Shown piece by piece: positions 35,646 to 48,500 of a stretch of DNA of 64,000 nucleotides. Source of the stretch: Neodontobutis hainanensis (lineage: Eukaryota; Chordata; Actinopteri; Gobiiformes; Odontobutidae). The stretch covers positions 7,622,001 to 7,686,000 of the forward strand of contig JALDNG010000001.1 of assembly GCA_024349245.1 (NCBI GenBank), written 5' to 3'. A model generated the notes under the pieces. It worked only from the letters and a program-made list of their open reading frames with translations, was not told where the DNA came from and searched no databases. A program made the position numbers and the translations under genes. Position 1 is the first letter of the stretch, and every line of letters starts with the position of its first letter.

Positions 35646-38600
35646 TTGCATTTGCTCCATTGCTCTGTATATTTTAAATTGAATGCCTTCGATCGTCACT
35701 GTCTGTGGAGTTATATAAGAAATACTAGTGACCGTTACAACACCATATTTAGAGGAAAACTTTTGACTTAGGACTCCCTCAGACCTGACGTCACTTGTCT
35801 CCGGCATTGATCAGAGGAGACACGAGGAGTGAACATAAAACAGTGGGGTCTGACTCATGCAGCGAACAGAATAACGCTCATTAAGAAGCAGGAAAGGGAT
35901 GTGATGAGTCCAAGTGTTTGGGACGATGCCATCAGCTCAGCAAAGACTGTATAGGAAGCAACAGCTTTTTATTTATGTTTTCATTAATTCAATATATAGA
36001 TTTTAGTTTTTATTATAAGATTCACTGATTTTATAAATATGCCTCTAATCCAGACATATAATCAGGACTAAAGCTTAATTAGTGACACATCAAGAATCAA
36101 GCTAAAACACTAATCTCGAACTAAACATTATTAAATTCATCAAAAAGGAACTAAACTATAACTACACTGACGACCAAACCCAGGACTCATCTTGGATTTT
36201 GCAATTTGAAGTCCTCTCTTTATGATTAAATACAATGAATGAAAATTTCTGGATGAATTCAAGCTACTGTTTATGCTTCAGACACAATAACATTAAAAGA
36301 AAAAGAGGGCATTAACTTTTACATTTTTTTGTCTAATCATTTATTGTTGACTGTTTCTTGGGTTAAAAGTGTACAAAGCAGAGATGTACACATGGATAAT
36401 GGGAGTGTTTAAATAAAGACATTTGTGTTAGAGTGTTTATGGACGTTGAAGTGGTCACAAACCTCCAGAAGTGCAGCTCGAAGCCTTCACACTTGTCTTT
36501 ACATTTGAGACACTTGGCTCCTGCTCCAAACTCATGGCCCAGAGTCAGCTATGAAGAAAACACATCACACAAAACACATTACACTAGATTCAAAACTCAT
36601 TGTTCCCTTTCATCCATCTTGGATGGATTTTTTTTTTGTTTTTTTCTCTAACAAGAATCTGGTATTTAAAAATAGCGGACAGGAGAAATAGACATTTATA
36701 CTCATTATTAAATTTGATAGTTGCAACCAACCCATAACTTTTTGTCCAATCCTAAAAAAAAAAAATGATGATTTTCGTGAGCAAAATTAAAATAAGAACT
36801 TCAAATAATTTCTGATACCCCTGCCTTTGAGATCAATAAATGTAATAACCTCTTAAAAGACATCAGCGGCTGTATTTTGCTTTATCGTTGCACTCTCTTT
36901 ATAAAGCAAGTAATTTTTATGACATACTTTTTTTTAAAGGTATTCCTTGTATCCCTTGAACTCCAACCCTTTGTCAATCCACAAAACTCTCTTAATATTT
37001 AAACTTAAAAAAAAAATAAAAAAAATCAAAGCTTCATTTAGGTTGGTTTTATTATTTCAACACGGCTCGAGTCTGCTGCTGTGTTACAACTTTACTGTAA
37101 GACTCGCTGCTTGACCTAGAATTATTTGAGCCGAGTGTAGGTCTAAATATTTGTTTACAGTGATGTTTAGTTTAGATCACTCCCTTCCTGAAACGCACAG
37201 AGCAGATGTTAACAGTGACTCAGCTCCAGAAGGCTTCATTTTCAGACAACAACTTGGTTTACACTTCACTCTGACTCATAGAACTCTAAAGTCTAAAGTC
37301 TAGTCTCTAAAAGGAGCAGCCACCTGCTTTTAGACCTCAATCCGCTGAAGGAATATGTTTGGACTTCAGTGAGAATAAAAAGTGTTTTGGAATCTGACCA
37401 GGGTTTAGTCCTAAATCTAATCCTCAAAAAGGAAATTAAGAAAACAATGGATGAGGAACATGTTTTGCATTTTTTGCTTAGTTTTGGTTTTATTTTTAGT
37501 TCAGTCTTTAATTTTATTGTACAATTTTGGCTTAAGTTTAAGTAATATGCTTTGGGGTTCTTGTGTTTTCCACAGTTCTAGTCTTCATTCAGTCCCCATT
37601 TTAGTTTTCACACTGTTCTAGTTTCTGTTTAGTCTGGGTTTTGTCCTGATTATGTCCTGGGTCTAGTCTTGGTTAAGTCTCCATCTTTAGGACAATATTT
37701 AGGACTTGGTTTATTCCTGTTTTACTCCAAATCAAGTCCAATTTTAGTCATTCTATAAGTCATATTTTTCAGTTAGAACACCGTAGACTAAAAGCTTTGT
37801 CATTCACTTTTTCAGTGTTTGTTAAAAAAAAAAAAACTGAAAAAATACGACAGATGAATGTTTATTTCATCCAGCATTTGTGTTGTTTCTACTTGAACTG
37901 AATGGTCTCTAAAACAAACAGGTTGGATTTATCGAACACAGTGGTTTCAGCTTCATCAGAGCCTCTCCAGATTTAAACCAGATGTGTCAGGGTCGAGCAG
38001 CTGGAGACCCACCGTGTCTTAAAACGGAGAGCTACAGATGAGAGTCTAAATATGGACAAAAACCTCCAGCTGCTTCAAACTGATGCTCTGTAATGTAATA
38101 ACAAAGACAAGAAAATCCAGAGTTTTCCATAGCATCAACAGAAAACACAACATGCTTTAAGACAATAAAACTACCTCAGAGGGTCAAACCGTAAACTTAA
38201 AATTCCACTTTACTGAAAGAAAACACATAACATTATAAAGTGTATCTAAAGCCAGCCTAGTTTAAAAGAAAGTGTAAAATACAAACGCTTGTGTACAATA
38301 TGAATCTTCTCTGAACCCTGAATTTACAACTGCAGTAAAAATAATCTTTTGAGTGTTTCAGATAATGTTGGTCTGTCGTAGTCTTGTTAATTGTCCATTC
38401 CTAGATCACTATTAGAAATTAGTCTAAACATTTAGCCATAGACACTTAAAACCTCGATTAAAATGTAGTTAGCTTTAATTTAGAGCACAAAAAAAACTAG
38501 CTTAAACATTATTAGACAAAGTAAACAGCTCATTTTGAAGAGGTCTGAGCAGAATAACTTTCATTTTCTGTGCTATAAAAAGCCGGTGGTACGTCCACTT

Positions 38601-38995
38601 TACACAACGAGATGAGAAATGGGAAGTAGACAAACGTAGAAAAGTTTATGGCTTGAGTAGCTTCGTGTTAAATGGCGAGGCTAATGGTTAGCTTTGATCT
38701 GTCGGACCGCCGTTGCCTTAGTAACAGAACCACACCGTTAGCGAGCGTCTCCCATGCATTTCCGTTAAACCACGTAGCTATTTTATTTTATTTACAGAAA
38801 AAAAGGATAATTTAAATGTGTAAACTTGGTGAAAAGTAGCGTAAAGTGTTGTTAAATGCGTCTGTCCTCTGCTGCCACCTGCCCCCGGGGTCAGAACACC
38901 TTTTAGGGCGTTCCCTCCCGAGTCCAGAGCGGGACAAGTCAACACTAGTTAAATAAAAGTATATTTACTTTCTTGACTTCTTTCTCGATGTCCAT
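29487..38995 (-). CDS. tes: Testin (LIM-domain focal adhesion protein)
   Basis: Testin is a focal-adhesion and actin-associated scaffold with N-terminal Cys-rich, PET and three LIM domains. Exons, minus strand: 38969-38995, 36463-36548, 33375-33888, 31786-32157, 30681-30896, 30269-30427, 29487-29678. They total 1566 nt (521 aa plus stop) with all phases matching. The start M-D-I-E-K-E-V-K-K parallels human MDLENKVKK. Next come C-L-K-C-K-D-K-C and C-R-N-C-K-C-G (residues about 20-50), then a long Ser/Pro/Gly-rich linker. PET (about 210-290) begins R-Y-I-E-L-L-P-P-E-K and has H-D-Q-D-P-N-K-C-H-E-L-S-P. An Ala/Gly-rich linker follows, then LIM1 (334-405), LIM2 (406-458) and LIM3 (459-521) with all Cys/His ligands apparently present. 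The protein is about 100 residues longer than human TES (421 aa), mainly from the linkers. Confidence 0.96.
31628..31641 (-). promoter_or_regulatory. CTCF-like motif, reverse orientation
   Basis: The minus strand reads CCACTAGATGGAGC, one mismatch from CCASYAGRKGGCRS. It faces the forward motif at 24121-24134. It lies in a tes intron. Confidence 0.25.
34078..34245 (+). mobile_element. High-copy fish interspersed repeat
   Basis: Contains GGGTCGCGGGTGACTGGAGC, CTATCCCAGCAGC, GGCGGGGTACACCCTGGACA and ACAACCATTCACTCTCACAT in the order found in a very common teleost repeat consensus. It is non-coding, in tes intron 2, and the exact family is not assigned. Confidence 0.7.
35607..35640 (+). repeat. 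Poly(T) tract
   Basis: An uninterrupted run of about 34 T in tes intron 2. It may be the tail of an old reverse-strand retroposon, but no body was recognised. Confidence 0.9.
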
Positions 38996-39391
38996 TTTGT
39001 GTAAAAGTAGATCTGCTGGGTCCAAACACTGCTGTCAGGAAGAAAACACAAGAGAAAAACCCACAGTAGACGACAGACGGAAGACCCAGCCCCGGTTCAC
39101 TCTCTCCGTTCGGCTTTGGGGAAGGTCCCGTCTGCTGCTGTTCTCCGGAAAATGCCGAGTTCATTTAAAGCAACGAAACTCAATCCGATGGGACCTTTCA
39201 AAATATTTTTTTTTTCTTTTCTTTTCTTTGTTTTTTCCCCCATTGATATTGTCTTGCAAAAGTGGTTAAGTTGCATGAATGTATAAAGGAATATATAAAC
39301 CTTGTCCTTGTAAAATGTAATTTTTATTGTTTCAATTTTTCTTGGTCATAAAATAAAAACAATAAATCTAAAACATTAACCAAAAGGGTTT

Positions 39392-39672
39392 AGGGGCGCA
39401 GTGGCTCAGTGCTTGAGCGGTTGTCCTTCAACTGGAAAGTAGGCAGTTCAATTCCCACTCACCCCACAGTTCATACTGTTGTTGTGTCCTTGGGCAAGAC
39501 ACTTAACCCACCTTGCCTCCAGTGGTGAATTGAAACTCAATGTAAGTCACTTTGAATGAAAGTGTCAGCTAAAAATGTAAATGTAACACTGGTGATTGGA
39601 AGCTTCAAAAAGCTTCAGCTTGTAAGTCGCTTTGGATAAAAGCGCCTGCTAAATGAATAAATGTAAATGTAA
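39392..39672 (+). mobile_element. tRNA-derived SINE with a second 3' tail
   Basis: It opens with GGGGCGCAGTGGCTCAGTGC (A-box-like) and has AGTTCAATTCCCACTC (B-box-like), then TGTCCTTGGGCAAGACACTT and a tail GTAAGTCACTTTGAATGAAA ending in ATGTAAATGTAAC near 39587. A second copy of only the tail follows (GTAAGTCGCTTTGGATAAAA to 39672). This matches the tRNA-head plus conserved-tail plan of fish SINEs. Confidence 0.85.
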
Positions 39673-39791
39673 CAAAACAGTACAACAATTATCACTAAAC
39701 AGAAGAGAATCAAATAATTTATTCCATTATTAATATTATTTACTACATTTACAATCATAATTTACATCCCAGTACACTAATCAAAAACATG

Positions 39792-39795
<4 letters not shown>

Positions 39796-39859
<64 letters not shown>
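39796..39859. repeat. (TA)n microsatellite
   Basis: About 30 uninterrupted TA dinucleotides. The short open frames over it (Y-I-Y-I repeats) are artefacts. Confidence 0.99.
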
Positions 39860-39861
<2 letters not shown>

Positions 39862-40614
39862 GTTGTAAAGTTACTACACTCTTCATATTAAAATCCAGTC
39901 CATTCCATAAAATCACACTATTTCTGGTAATACACTGTTTCTTTTGTTTATTATCTAACACTGTACCTTTAAATTATGTTCTCCCCTTAAATTGTACCCC
40001 CCTTTTTTATTAGCTAATTTTTTGGGATGTTGTTATAGGAAGAAGGTAGTTTTTAGCTTTGTAAATAATTAGAATAATACTCAGATTAACTCATATTTGG
40101 ATTTTTAGAACCATACATTTTATAGATCTCTATACCAACAATTACTGATAAAGTTTTTGTAAAATAAATATAGGCTATGAGAGTTTGTATGTCAACCCCC
40201 ATATTTCAAGACAGTAAGTAAAATTTTGAACATCATATAATTCTACAGAGTAAGGAGTGCAGATTTATTTAAAAAGTGTTTTACCTTGTGTAATATGGCA
40301 ATGGCTTTGACAATTTTTCCTTTTGTGTATTTTATGTGAGATTTCCAACTCAAGTCTTTATGGTTTCCTTTACCTTTTGAATATCAGTACCATCTATTTT
40401 TAGTTTTTTCATTGAATAATATGCCCTGATGTAGTCCTGGTTTAGTCCAATTCTAGGTAAGTTTGGTGAAATGCATGTTTTTGACGATGTTTTATTTTTG
40501 CCCACCACTGCTCCACTTCCTGTTGTTCTCCAGTGTTTTTTCTTCAGCTTTAACTCTGCTCTGGTCCCGTTCACTTCTCTTTGATCCTTAGGGGGCGCCT
40601 TCGCTCTGACAGAA

Positions 40615-40690
40615 GCAGCTCTCGACCAATCAAATCACAGAGCAGAGGCATAGCCGCCAATCAGCGCCGAGCAGGGGCGGGGCTTTTTGT
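40615..40690. promoter_or_regulatory. CCAAT and GC-box cluster
   Basis: Contains two CCAAT boxes (in GACCAATCAAATC and GCCAATCAGCG) and a GC box (GGGGCGGGGC) within about 65 bp. This is a promoter-like combination about 1.6 kb upstream of the tes start. It could be a distal or alternative tes promoter, or an unannotated transcript start. Confidence 0.35.
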
Positions 40691-43600
40691 AACAAAGGAC
40701 TGTACAGTGTTTTTGACACATTTCTGCTGCTTGTCACTGATACTTCACGTCTTAAAGGTGTATTCTCCGACTGCGTAATAGAGCCACAGTAAAAGAAACA
40801 AAAATCTAGATATTACAAGAATGAACTTGTGATATTTCAAGAATACAGTTAATACAATTTTAAAGAGTCATAGTTGCTGTTGTCGTTATGTAGTCTTTTT
40901 TAAACTTTTGTGTAGGTTCCACACATGCAAAAAACTTTTAGCCCATTATCACAACATCATCATCAGTATTAGGACTTCAAAGTGATTGTGTTATTCCAAA
41001 CAAATGATTTATTAAATATATATTATAGACCTTATATTAGCATCTTACTATACATTCATGCGTCTTATTCTTATTTCTGAGGGTCATTATTATAGCCCTA
41101 CCCATTGCCCCTTCCTTTGGAGGAACAAAGAGAGAAGGGGTAGGTGGGAGAAATAAGCTTTGAATAACAACCAAGGCTTTCACAGGGTTATTATCTCATC
41201 TGAATCTTATAGTGTTTTCTCCGAAACATGCTGGCCTCAAAACTTAAAATATCACAAATGCATCATGGACCTGTAAATACTAGCCTTATAATTAATATTT
41301 CAGGCTATTAAAATATTACATAATAAATGTGAGCATTTGAACACAGTAATTTTCTTTTTTTCCTTTTGTTTCTATTAAATAATATTAAAATGCATGGTCT
41401 ACCTGCAAAAGGGAAACGTTGTGCTGGTGAAACGCAGGGATTAATGTAAAACTCTTACTGGATGAGTTTACTAATGTAGGGCTCTTTAAAATGTAGCTTC
41501 TTAGGTGTACTAATTTGGCCCCTATACAGTATTCCCATATAAAACCTTTCTGTGCAGACAAATGCAGCTAAAACAGTGAAGGTCCACCTCCATTCAGTGG
41601 TTTCCCTTTAGTAATTTACAACTATATATATAATAAATATAATCTTAGTTCTTTTATTTGAAATGTATGATGTGCCATTCATTGGTGATTTTGGGCCTAT
41701 TTTAGGGAGGCTGAAGCTAAAATGTGTCTAGTCACTTCCGCTTTTTAAAGGAAACAGCTCTCTGCCTTGATTCTTTGACACAGAGAGGAATCCTGTAAGT
41801 TATTAAGTTTAGTGACACACAGTTAATATCTGAATCCATTTCATGGTATTAATTAGAAATAATAAACAAATAATGTGTTGAAGTCTTTAGGATTGCAGCA
41901 AACTTGGTTAACATTGCATGTAATGGTTTTTATGACATTATGCAGCTTTAACTTCTTGTGAAAAAGGAAGATGATGTAAGTTGTGGTGTGTCAGTGAGGA
42001 AATGACTGTTAACTGTTGTGACAACGAGGGGCGAGTCTCCTGTTCAGGCCGTTAACTGTGAGTGTGTCTCTGCAGAGGGTCATTTAACAGTTTAACTGGA
42101 GAAATGTTGTAATCAGACTGGAGCAGGGCCGATAGAGACATGTTAATATTAATATAGGATTAATACAAACAGATACAACTTCACATGCACTGTTTAAAAC
42201 ATGGTTTTATCATGCTCTTTAGAAATTGGTCATCTGTTCACAATCTGCAGCAGAAGAGAAAGAAAAAGAGCCATACAAAACATAAAACAACTTAATTTGT
42301 GAGTCTTATGGGTTTTTAAACTGATAACTGGTTTCCCCGTTTCACCTCCGTTCTCTCTTTTTTATGAGTTTAATCGGCCGTGACTTCCTGCATTGTCTAA
42401 AGTGAACTATCTCAAAACTCTCTTTCACGAAAGAACCAAACCTTGGTTCAGTTTGGTCCGGACCGAGACCAAAGGTGTTTGGTCTAAATCACTTCCTGGA
42501 GCTTTCACCTGAACATTTGGTTCTAACCAATGTGTCCTGGTGTAAACTAGGTTCCTATCAGCATTCAGGGTTAAGTTTGGTGACCTTTTAAAACAAAATT
42601 TACTATGGTGAGCCTCTCATTTACAGGCTAAGCTGCTGCTGTTTTTGTTTATTTGTTTGGTTCAATGTTAATTAGTTCATTAGTTTTTCTTGAGCTGTTT
42701 ATGTTGTTGGTATTGTTATTTATAATTGCTTACCCCCAGTGGTTTTCTAGCATGTTAGAGTTATTTTTGTAATTTGTCTAAATTAATGTTTGTGGATTAA
42801 CTTTTTTAGTTCCTTCAGCAGGTTGAATTATAATTATTTCAATAAACTCTTTTTCTACTTTACATTTGAAAATGACATGTCCACATCAGATATACCTGTG
42901 TGCTTCTCTCATTACTCCAAAATTATACAATATTTCTGGGACCAAATTCCCCGGTGGCTTCGTATCATAATCCATCCCTTTACGATTTAGTTGAAATAAA
43001 CAAACTCACTCGCATTGAAACAAGTCCAAGAGTGAAAAGAGCCCTAAGAGACTAGTAAACCTCCATCAACACATGCAAGAGGTAATAAAAGATATTCTAA
43101 TTAATATCCTTAAAGACAAAGTGCATTGGAACAAAGTGGAGTACTCATCTCACAGAGAAAGTCGGTGGTAGGTCTGATATTCTGCAGCTAAAGGCTCTAG
43201 AACAAGAACCACGTATATCACTTCTGTCTATCTGTAAATGCATACAAATTTTAACAGTATTTGGTCTCAACCTCATTTGAAATAAGATTAGATGAGATCA
43301 GGCTCTATTTCAAAGAACCAGGAAGTCTCTCTTAAAAAAAAAAAAAAAAAACAGACTGCTTTTTTATTATGAGCTTTTACTTTAGTCTCATCGATGACCG
43401 AACAACACATGTTGTTAAGGACTAAATGGCTTTGGACCAACACTGCCTTCTTTATGGTAAGTCTTTGTGAATTTAAAAATTGACCACAGCTGTTTTCCAC
43501 TGCTGTGTCTGTTCTTTACTTTTCCTGCTGCTGTGGCTTTATCAGCTCCGTTACACAACACTCGCTCTGGTCACAAACTTGAAATGCAAGAAAGGTGATG

Positions 43601-43724
43601 GAAAGTGTTGTGTTTTGTTGAAATTTTCACATTTCAAGGCTTGTTTTGTGCAGATATTGACTATTTCTATCCAAATTCAAGAAAAAGAAAATAAAGAAAT
43701 ATGGTCAAAACTGCAGTGAACAAG

Positions 43725-44620
43725 TAGGGCTTAGATGATATGGCTAAGTCAACTCATGAATGTCTGGGAGTATGGGGTCCGGGGCCCTTTGCTAAAGGCT
43801 GTCCGGTCCCTGTACGATCGGAGCAGGAGCTTGGTTTGCATTGCCGGCAGTAAGTCAGACCTGTTCCCGGTGAATGTTGGACTCCGGCAGGGCTGCCCTT
43901 TGTCACCGGTCCTGTTCATTATCTTTATGGACAGGATTTCTAGGCACAGCCAGGGGCCGGAGGGAGTCTGGTTTGGGGACCTCAGGATTTCATCTCTGCT
44001 TTTTGCAGATGATGTTGTCCTGTTGGCTCCATCAAGCCAGGACCTTCAGTGTGCATTGGGACGGTTTGCAGCCGAGTGTGAAACGGCTGGGATGAGGATC
44101 AGCACCTCCAAGTCTCAGGCTATGGTTCTCGGTCAGTAAAGGGTGGCTCGTCCCCATCAGGTTGGTGGAGAGGTCCTGCGTGGAGGAGTTCAAGTATCTT
44201 AAGGTCTTGTTCACGAGTGAGGGAAGGAGGGAGCGGGAGGTTGACAGATCGGTGCAGCTTTTTAGTTTGGTCAATATACTGGTCTGTTGTGGTGAAGAAA
44301 TATCTGAGCCACAAGGCAAAGCTCTAGATCTACAGTCTTACTCTCACCAATGGTCATGAATAAAAAGGACAAAATCCTGGATACAGGCGACTGAGATAGG
44401 TTTCCTCCGCTGGGTGGCTGGGCGCTCCCTTAGAGATAAGGTGAGGAGCTCAGTCACTCGGGAGGAGCTCAAAGTAAAGCCGCTGCTCCTCCACATCGAG
44501 AGAAGCAGCTGAGGCTCCGGTTTTTTTGGGGTGAGTTTGGGGCGTCCCTGCTTAAACTGCTGCTTGACCCGGTCCTGGATCAGAGGAAAAAGATGGTTGG
44601 ATGCGTTAAGATAATTGTGA
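43725..44620 (+). mobile_element. Non-LTR retrotransposon reverse-transcriptase fragment
   Basis: The frame at 43735-44139 encodes part of a LINE RT: G-L-R-Q-G-C-P-L-S-P-V-L-F (motif before the palm), S-S-L-L-F-A-D-D-V-V-L-L-A (the catalytic F-A-D-D) and A-G-M-R-I-S-T-S-K-S-Q-A-M. Shifted frames continue with E-E-F-K-Y-L-K-V-L-F-T-S-E-G-R and a 3' part near 44370-44510. Both the 5' half (endonuclease) and the 3' end are missing or broken, so it is a dead copy. The clade was not determined. Confidence 0.9.
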
Positions 44621-44737
44621 CATTATGTTGTTGGACTGGGACATGAGCCTGATTTATCACTATTTCAGAAAAAGAATGAAATATAACAATCTGGCTCATG
44701 TCCCAGCCCAACAACATAATGTCACAAAGGTCTTAAC
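44605..44737. repeat. Hairpin: 33-bp inverted repeats
   Basis: Arms 44617-44649 and 44693-44725 are reverse complements with one mismatch (GTGACATTATGTTGTTGGAC against its complement), separated by 43 bp. A further GTTAAGA/TCTTAAC match outside the arms extends the palindrome to about 44605-44737. It resembles a very small palindromic transposon (MITE) and abuts the LINE relic. Confidence 0.9.
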
Positions 44738-45276
44738 AGTATGGATGTCAAAAACCTTAACTACATAACTAAATGGAGTGACAACAGATGGGGCTATTGT
44801 CCTAAAAGTGAATAATTGTAGTAAAATGTTAGTGCTGTTTACTTTTCATCACTGTGAGCTGAAGGTTTCAACTGTTTGTTTTCTGGCTCAGAGCAGTAAT
44901 AAATTAACAGTAATAAGAGTGGAGAGGTTATGAAGGGTTTGTGCTTGTAACATGAAGATTATGTCATCTTGTTTGCACATTATACTGTCCCTTTTCAACT
45001 GCAATATTATTTTGTCCATAAAGATACAAACTTGTTTGGACAGATTACAATTATCTTCAGGGGCTGTGTAGTTACAACAATACAATTATACTCCAGGACA
45101 TCAACTTACTTCTCCTCAAAGTGTACAGACCTCAGTCACTAAAAACTGAACCTACCTTTATACAAACATTTTTATATTTCTCTTTATCTGTCCCTGAGCT
45201 GAGAACTAGGCCTGTGTTGTAACTGTTAAGTATCAGCTGTGTTTGTGGGAACTGAGCAGCCGTCACTGATATATAT

Positions 45277-45485
<209 letters not shown>

Positions 45486-45531
45486 CAGAACACAGGGCTG
45501 CGTCTGTTCACGTCACCCGCTGCGGTGAGGT

Positions 45532-45581
45532 CACATGACCCTCCGACAGGTATAAAACAGGTGTGTTTTGTCGGCAGGTCC
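45532..45581 (+). promoter_or_regulatory. cpa1 core promoter
   Basis: A TATA box (TATAAAA, 45551-45557) lies 40 bp before the cpa1 ATG, preceded by an E-box (CACATG, 45532-45537). With a start site about 30 bp after the TATA box, the 5' leader would be only about 10 nt. A strong TATA box and short leader suit a highly expressed pancreatic enzyme gene. Confidence 0.65.
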
Positions 45582-45590
45582 ACGTTCACC

Positions 45591-48500
45591 ATGAGGACAA
45601 TAGTGGGTCTCTGCGCTCTGCTGTGTGTGGCTCTGGCCAAGGACACCTTCCACGGGTAACACACAAGAACATGCACTTCTGTAGTTATATATTTTTTATT
45701 ATTATGTCGATATATAAGTATAATAATTTTATATAATATAATAATATTTTATATATAATTTTAAATTAATCAAGTAGAAGGTTAATATATATATTTTTAT
45801 ATTCAGTTTTCATTTTCTATAAAATATTTCTGTAATAAAATAAAAGTGATTTTATTTTGTGTTTGTGTACAAGAACTTTTATACTCATGTATTAAAGTGT
45901 AGTAAGTAATAGATTTACAATATTATTTACAAAATACAATTTTAGAATTCAAGAGTTTTATTTTTGTTTCATCACACAATTCTTTTTAATTTTAAATATA
46001 AAAGATAAAAGATAAAAATGATCTAATAAAAATAAAATCATTACATAATTAACATTATTTAAAATGTATTTATTTTATTTACCTATTATTGACTTTATTA
46101 TACTTTAAAATGAATAAATATTTTTTTTACAATACATTTTTTTAAACTAACTAATTTCATTTTCATTCTGTCTTTATTTTTTATGAATGCAATAATAGTA
46201 CTCTATTATTTTTAAATATCTTAATGTCTTATCCAGCATTTTCTTTTATGTTTACTTACATTTAATAAAAGATTCTTCACATTAATTCTATTTTGTTCTG
46301 TGCAAATTACTGTATGTTTGCATTCTTTTGGATGATTTTTAAATCAGGCTTTTTGGATCACTAATAACCTCATATTATTATTGTATATGTTTATTGTTTC
46401 TTTAGTTTGGTCTGAAATAGGAAGCTGTCTTTCGTAAATGTTGAATAAAAGGTTGAGTAAATCTTTGTTGCGTCATTTTGTTTTCACAGACATCAGGTCC
46501 TGAGAGTCGTGGCCAAAGATGAGGGGCAGCTGGCTCTGATCAAAGACCTGGAGGAGATGTTCGACCACCAGGTCAATGCTTGTCAAAACAACTCACTAGA
46601 ACTTACACTAGAACTTACACTTGAACTTACACTTGAACTTACACTAGAACTTACACCAGAACTTACACTAGAACTTACACTAGAACTTACACCAGAACTT
46701 ACACTAGAACTTACTTACACTAGAACTTACACTAGAACTTACACCAGAACTTACACTAGAACTTACTTACACTAGAACTTACACTAGAACTTACACCAGA
46801 ACTTACACTAGAACTTACTTACACTAGAACTTACACTAGAACTTACACCAGAACTTACACTAGAACTTACACTAGAACTTACACTTGAACTTACACTAGA
46901 ACTTACACCAGAACTTACACTTGAACTTACACTAGAACTTACACCAGAACTTACACTAGAACTTACACTAGAACTTACACTAGAACTTACACCAGAACTT
47001 ACACTAGAACCTACACTAGAACTTACACCAGAACTTACACTTGAACTTACACTAGAACTTACACCAGAACTTACACTAGAACTTACACTGGAACTTACAC
47101 CAGAACTTACACTAGAACTTACACTAGAACTTACACTAGAACTTACACTAGAACTTACACTAGAACTTACACTAGAACTTACACTTGAACTTACACTAGA
47201 ACTTACACCAGAACTTACACTTGAACTTACACTAGAACTTACACCAGAACTTACACTAGAACTTACACTAGAACTTACACTAGAACTTACTTACACTTGA
47301 ACTTACACTAGAACTTACACCAGAACTTACACTTGAACTTACACTAGAACTTACACCAGAACTTACACTAGAACTTACACTAGAACTTACACTAGAACTT
47401 ACACTAGAACTTACTTACACTTGAACTTACACTAGAACTTACACTAGAACTTACACCAGAACTTACACTAGAACTTACACTAGAACTTACACTAGAACTT
47501 ACACCAGAACTTACACTAGAACTTACACTTGAACTTACACTAGAACTTACACCAGAACTTACATTAGAACTTACACTAGAACTTACACTTGAACTTACAC
47601 TAGAACTTACACTAGAACTTACTTACACTTGAACTTACACCAGAACTTACACTAGAACTTACTTACACTTGAACTTACACCAGAACTTACACTAGAACTT
47701 ACACCAGAACTTACACTAGAACTTACACTAGAACTTACACTTGAACTTACACTAGAACTTACACTAGAACTTACTTACACTTGAACTTACACTTGAACTT
47801 ACACCAGAACTTACACTAGAACTTACTTACACTTGAACTTACACCAGAACTTACACTAGAACTTACACTAGAACTTACTTACACTAGAACTTACACTAGA
47901 ACTTACACCAGAACTTACACTAGAACTTACACTAGAACTTACACTTGAACTTACACTAGAACTTACACTAGAACTTACTTACACTAGAAATTACACCAGA
48001 ACTTACACTAGAACTTAAACTAGAACTTACACCAGAACTTACACTAGAACTTACACCAGAACTTACACTAGAACTTACTTACACTAGAACTTAAACTAGA
48101 ACTTAAACTAAAACTTACACTAGAAGTTACACCAGAACTTACACTAGAACACTAGAACACTAGAATTTACACCAGAACTTACACTAGAACTTACTTAAAC
48201 TAAAACTTACACTAGAACTTACTTGCACTAGAACTTACACTAGAACTTACACTAGAACTTACTTACACTAGAACTAACACTAGAAATAACACTAGAATGT
48301 ATGCTAGAACTTACTTACACTAGAACTTACACTAGAACTTACTTACACTAGAATTTAGACTAGAACTTACTTACACTAGAATATATGCTAGAACATACTT
48401 ACACTAGAACTTATACTAGAACTTATTCTAGAACTTACTTACACTAGAACATACATTAGAATTTACTTACACTAGAACTTATTCTAGAACTTATACTAGA

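Noticed and set aside
39755..40013. Y-I-Y-I open frames
   Set aside because: TA microsatellite.
43735..44139. Host gene of 134 codons
   Set aside because: Clear LINE reverse-transcriptase fragment with F-A-D-D; not a host gene.
46509..46775. Coding extension of cpa1 exon 2 into E-L-T-L-E-L-T repeats
   Set aside because: The GT donor at 46572 and exact phase match to the exon at 48767 show that the repeat is intronic.
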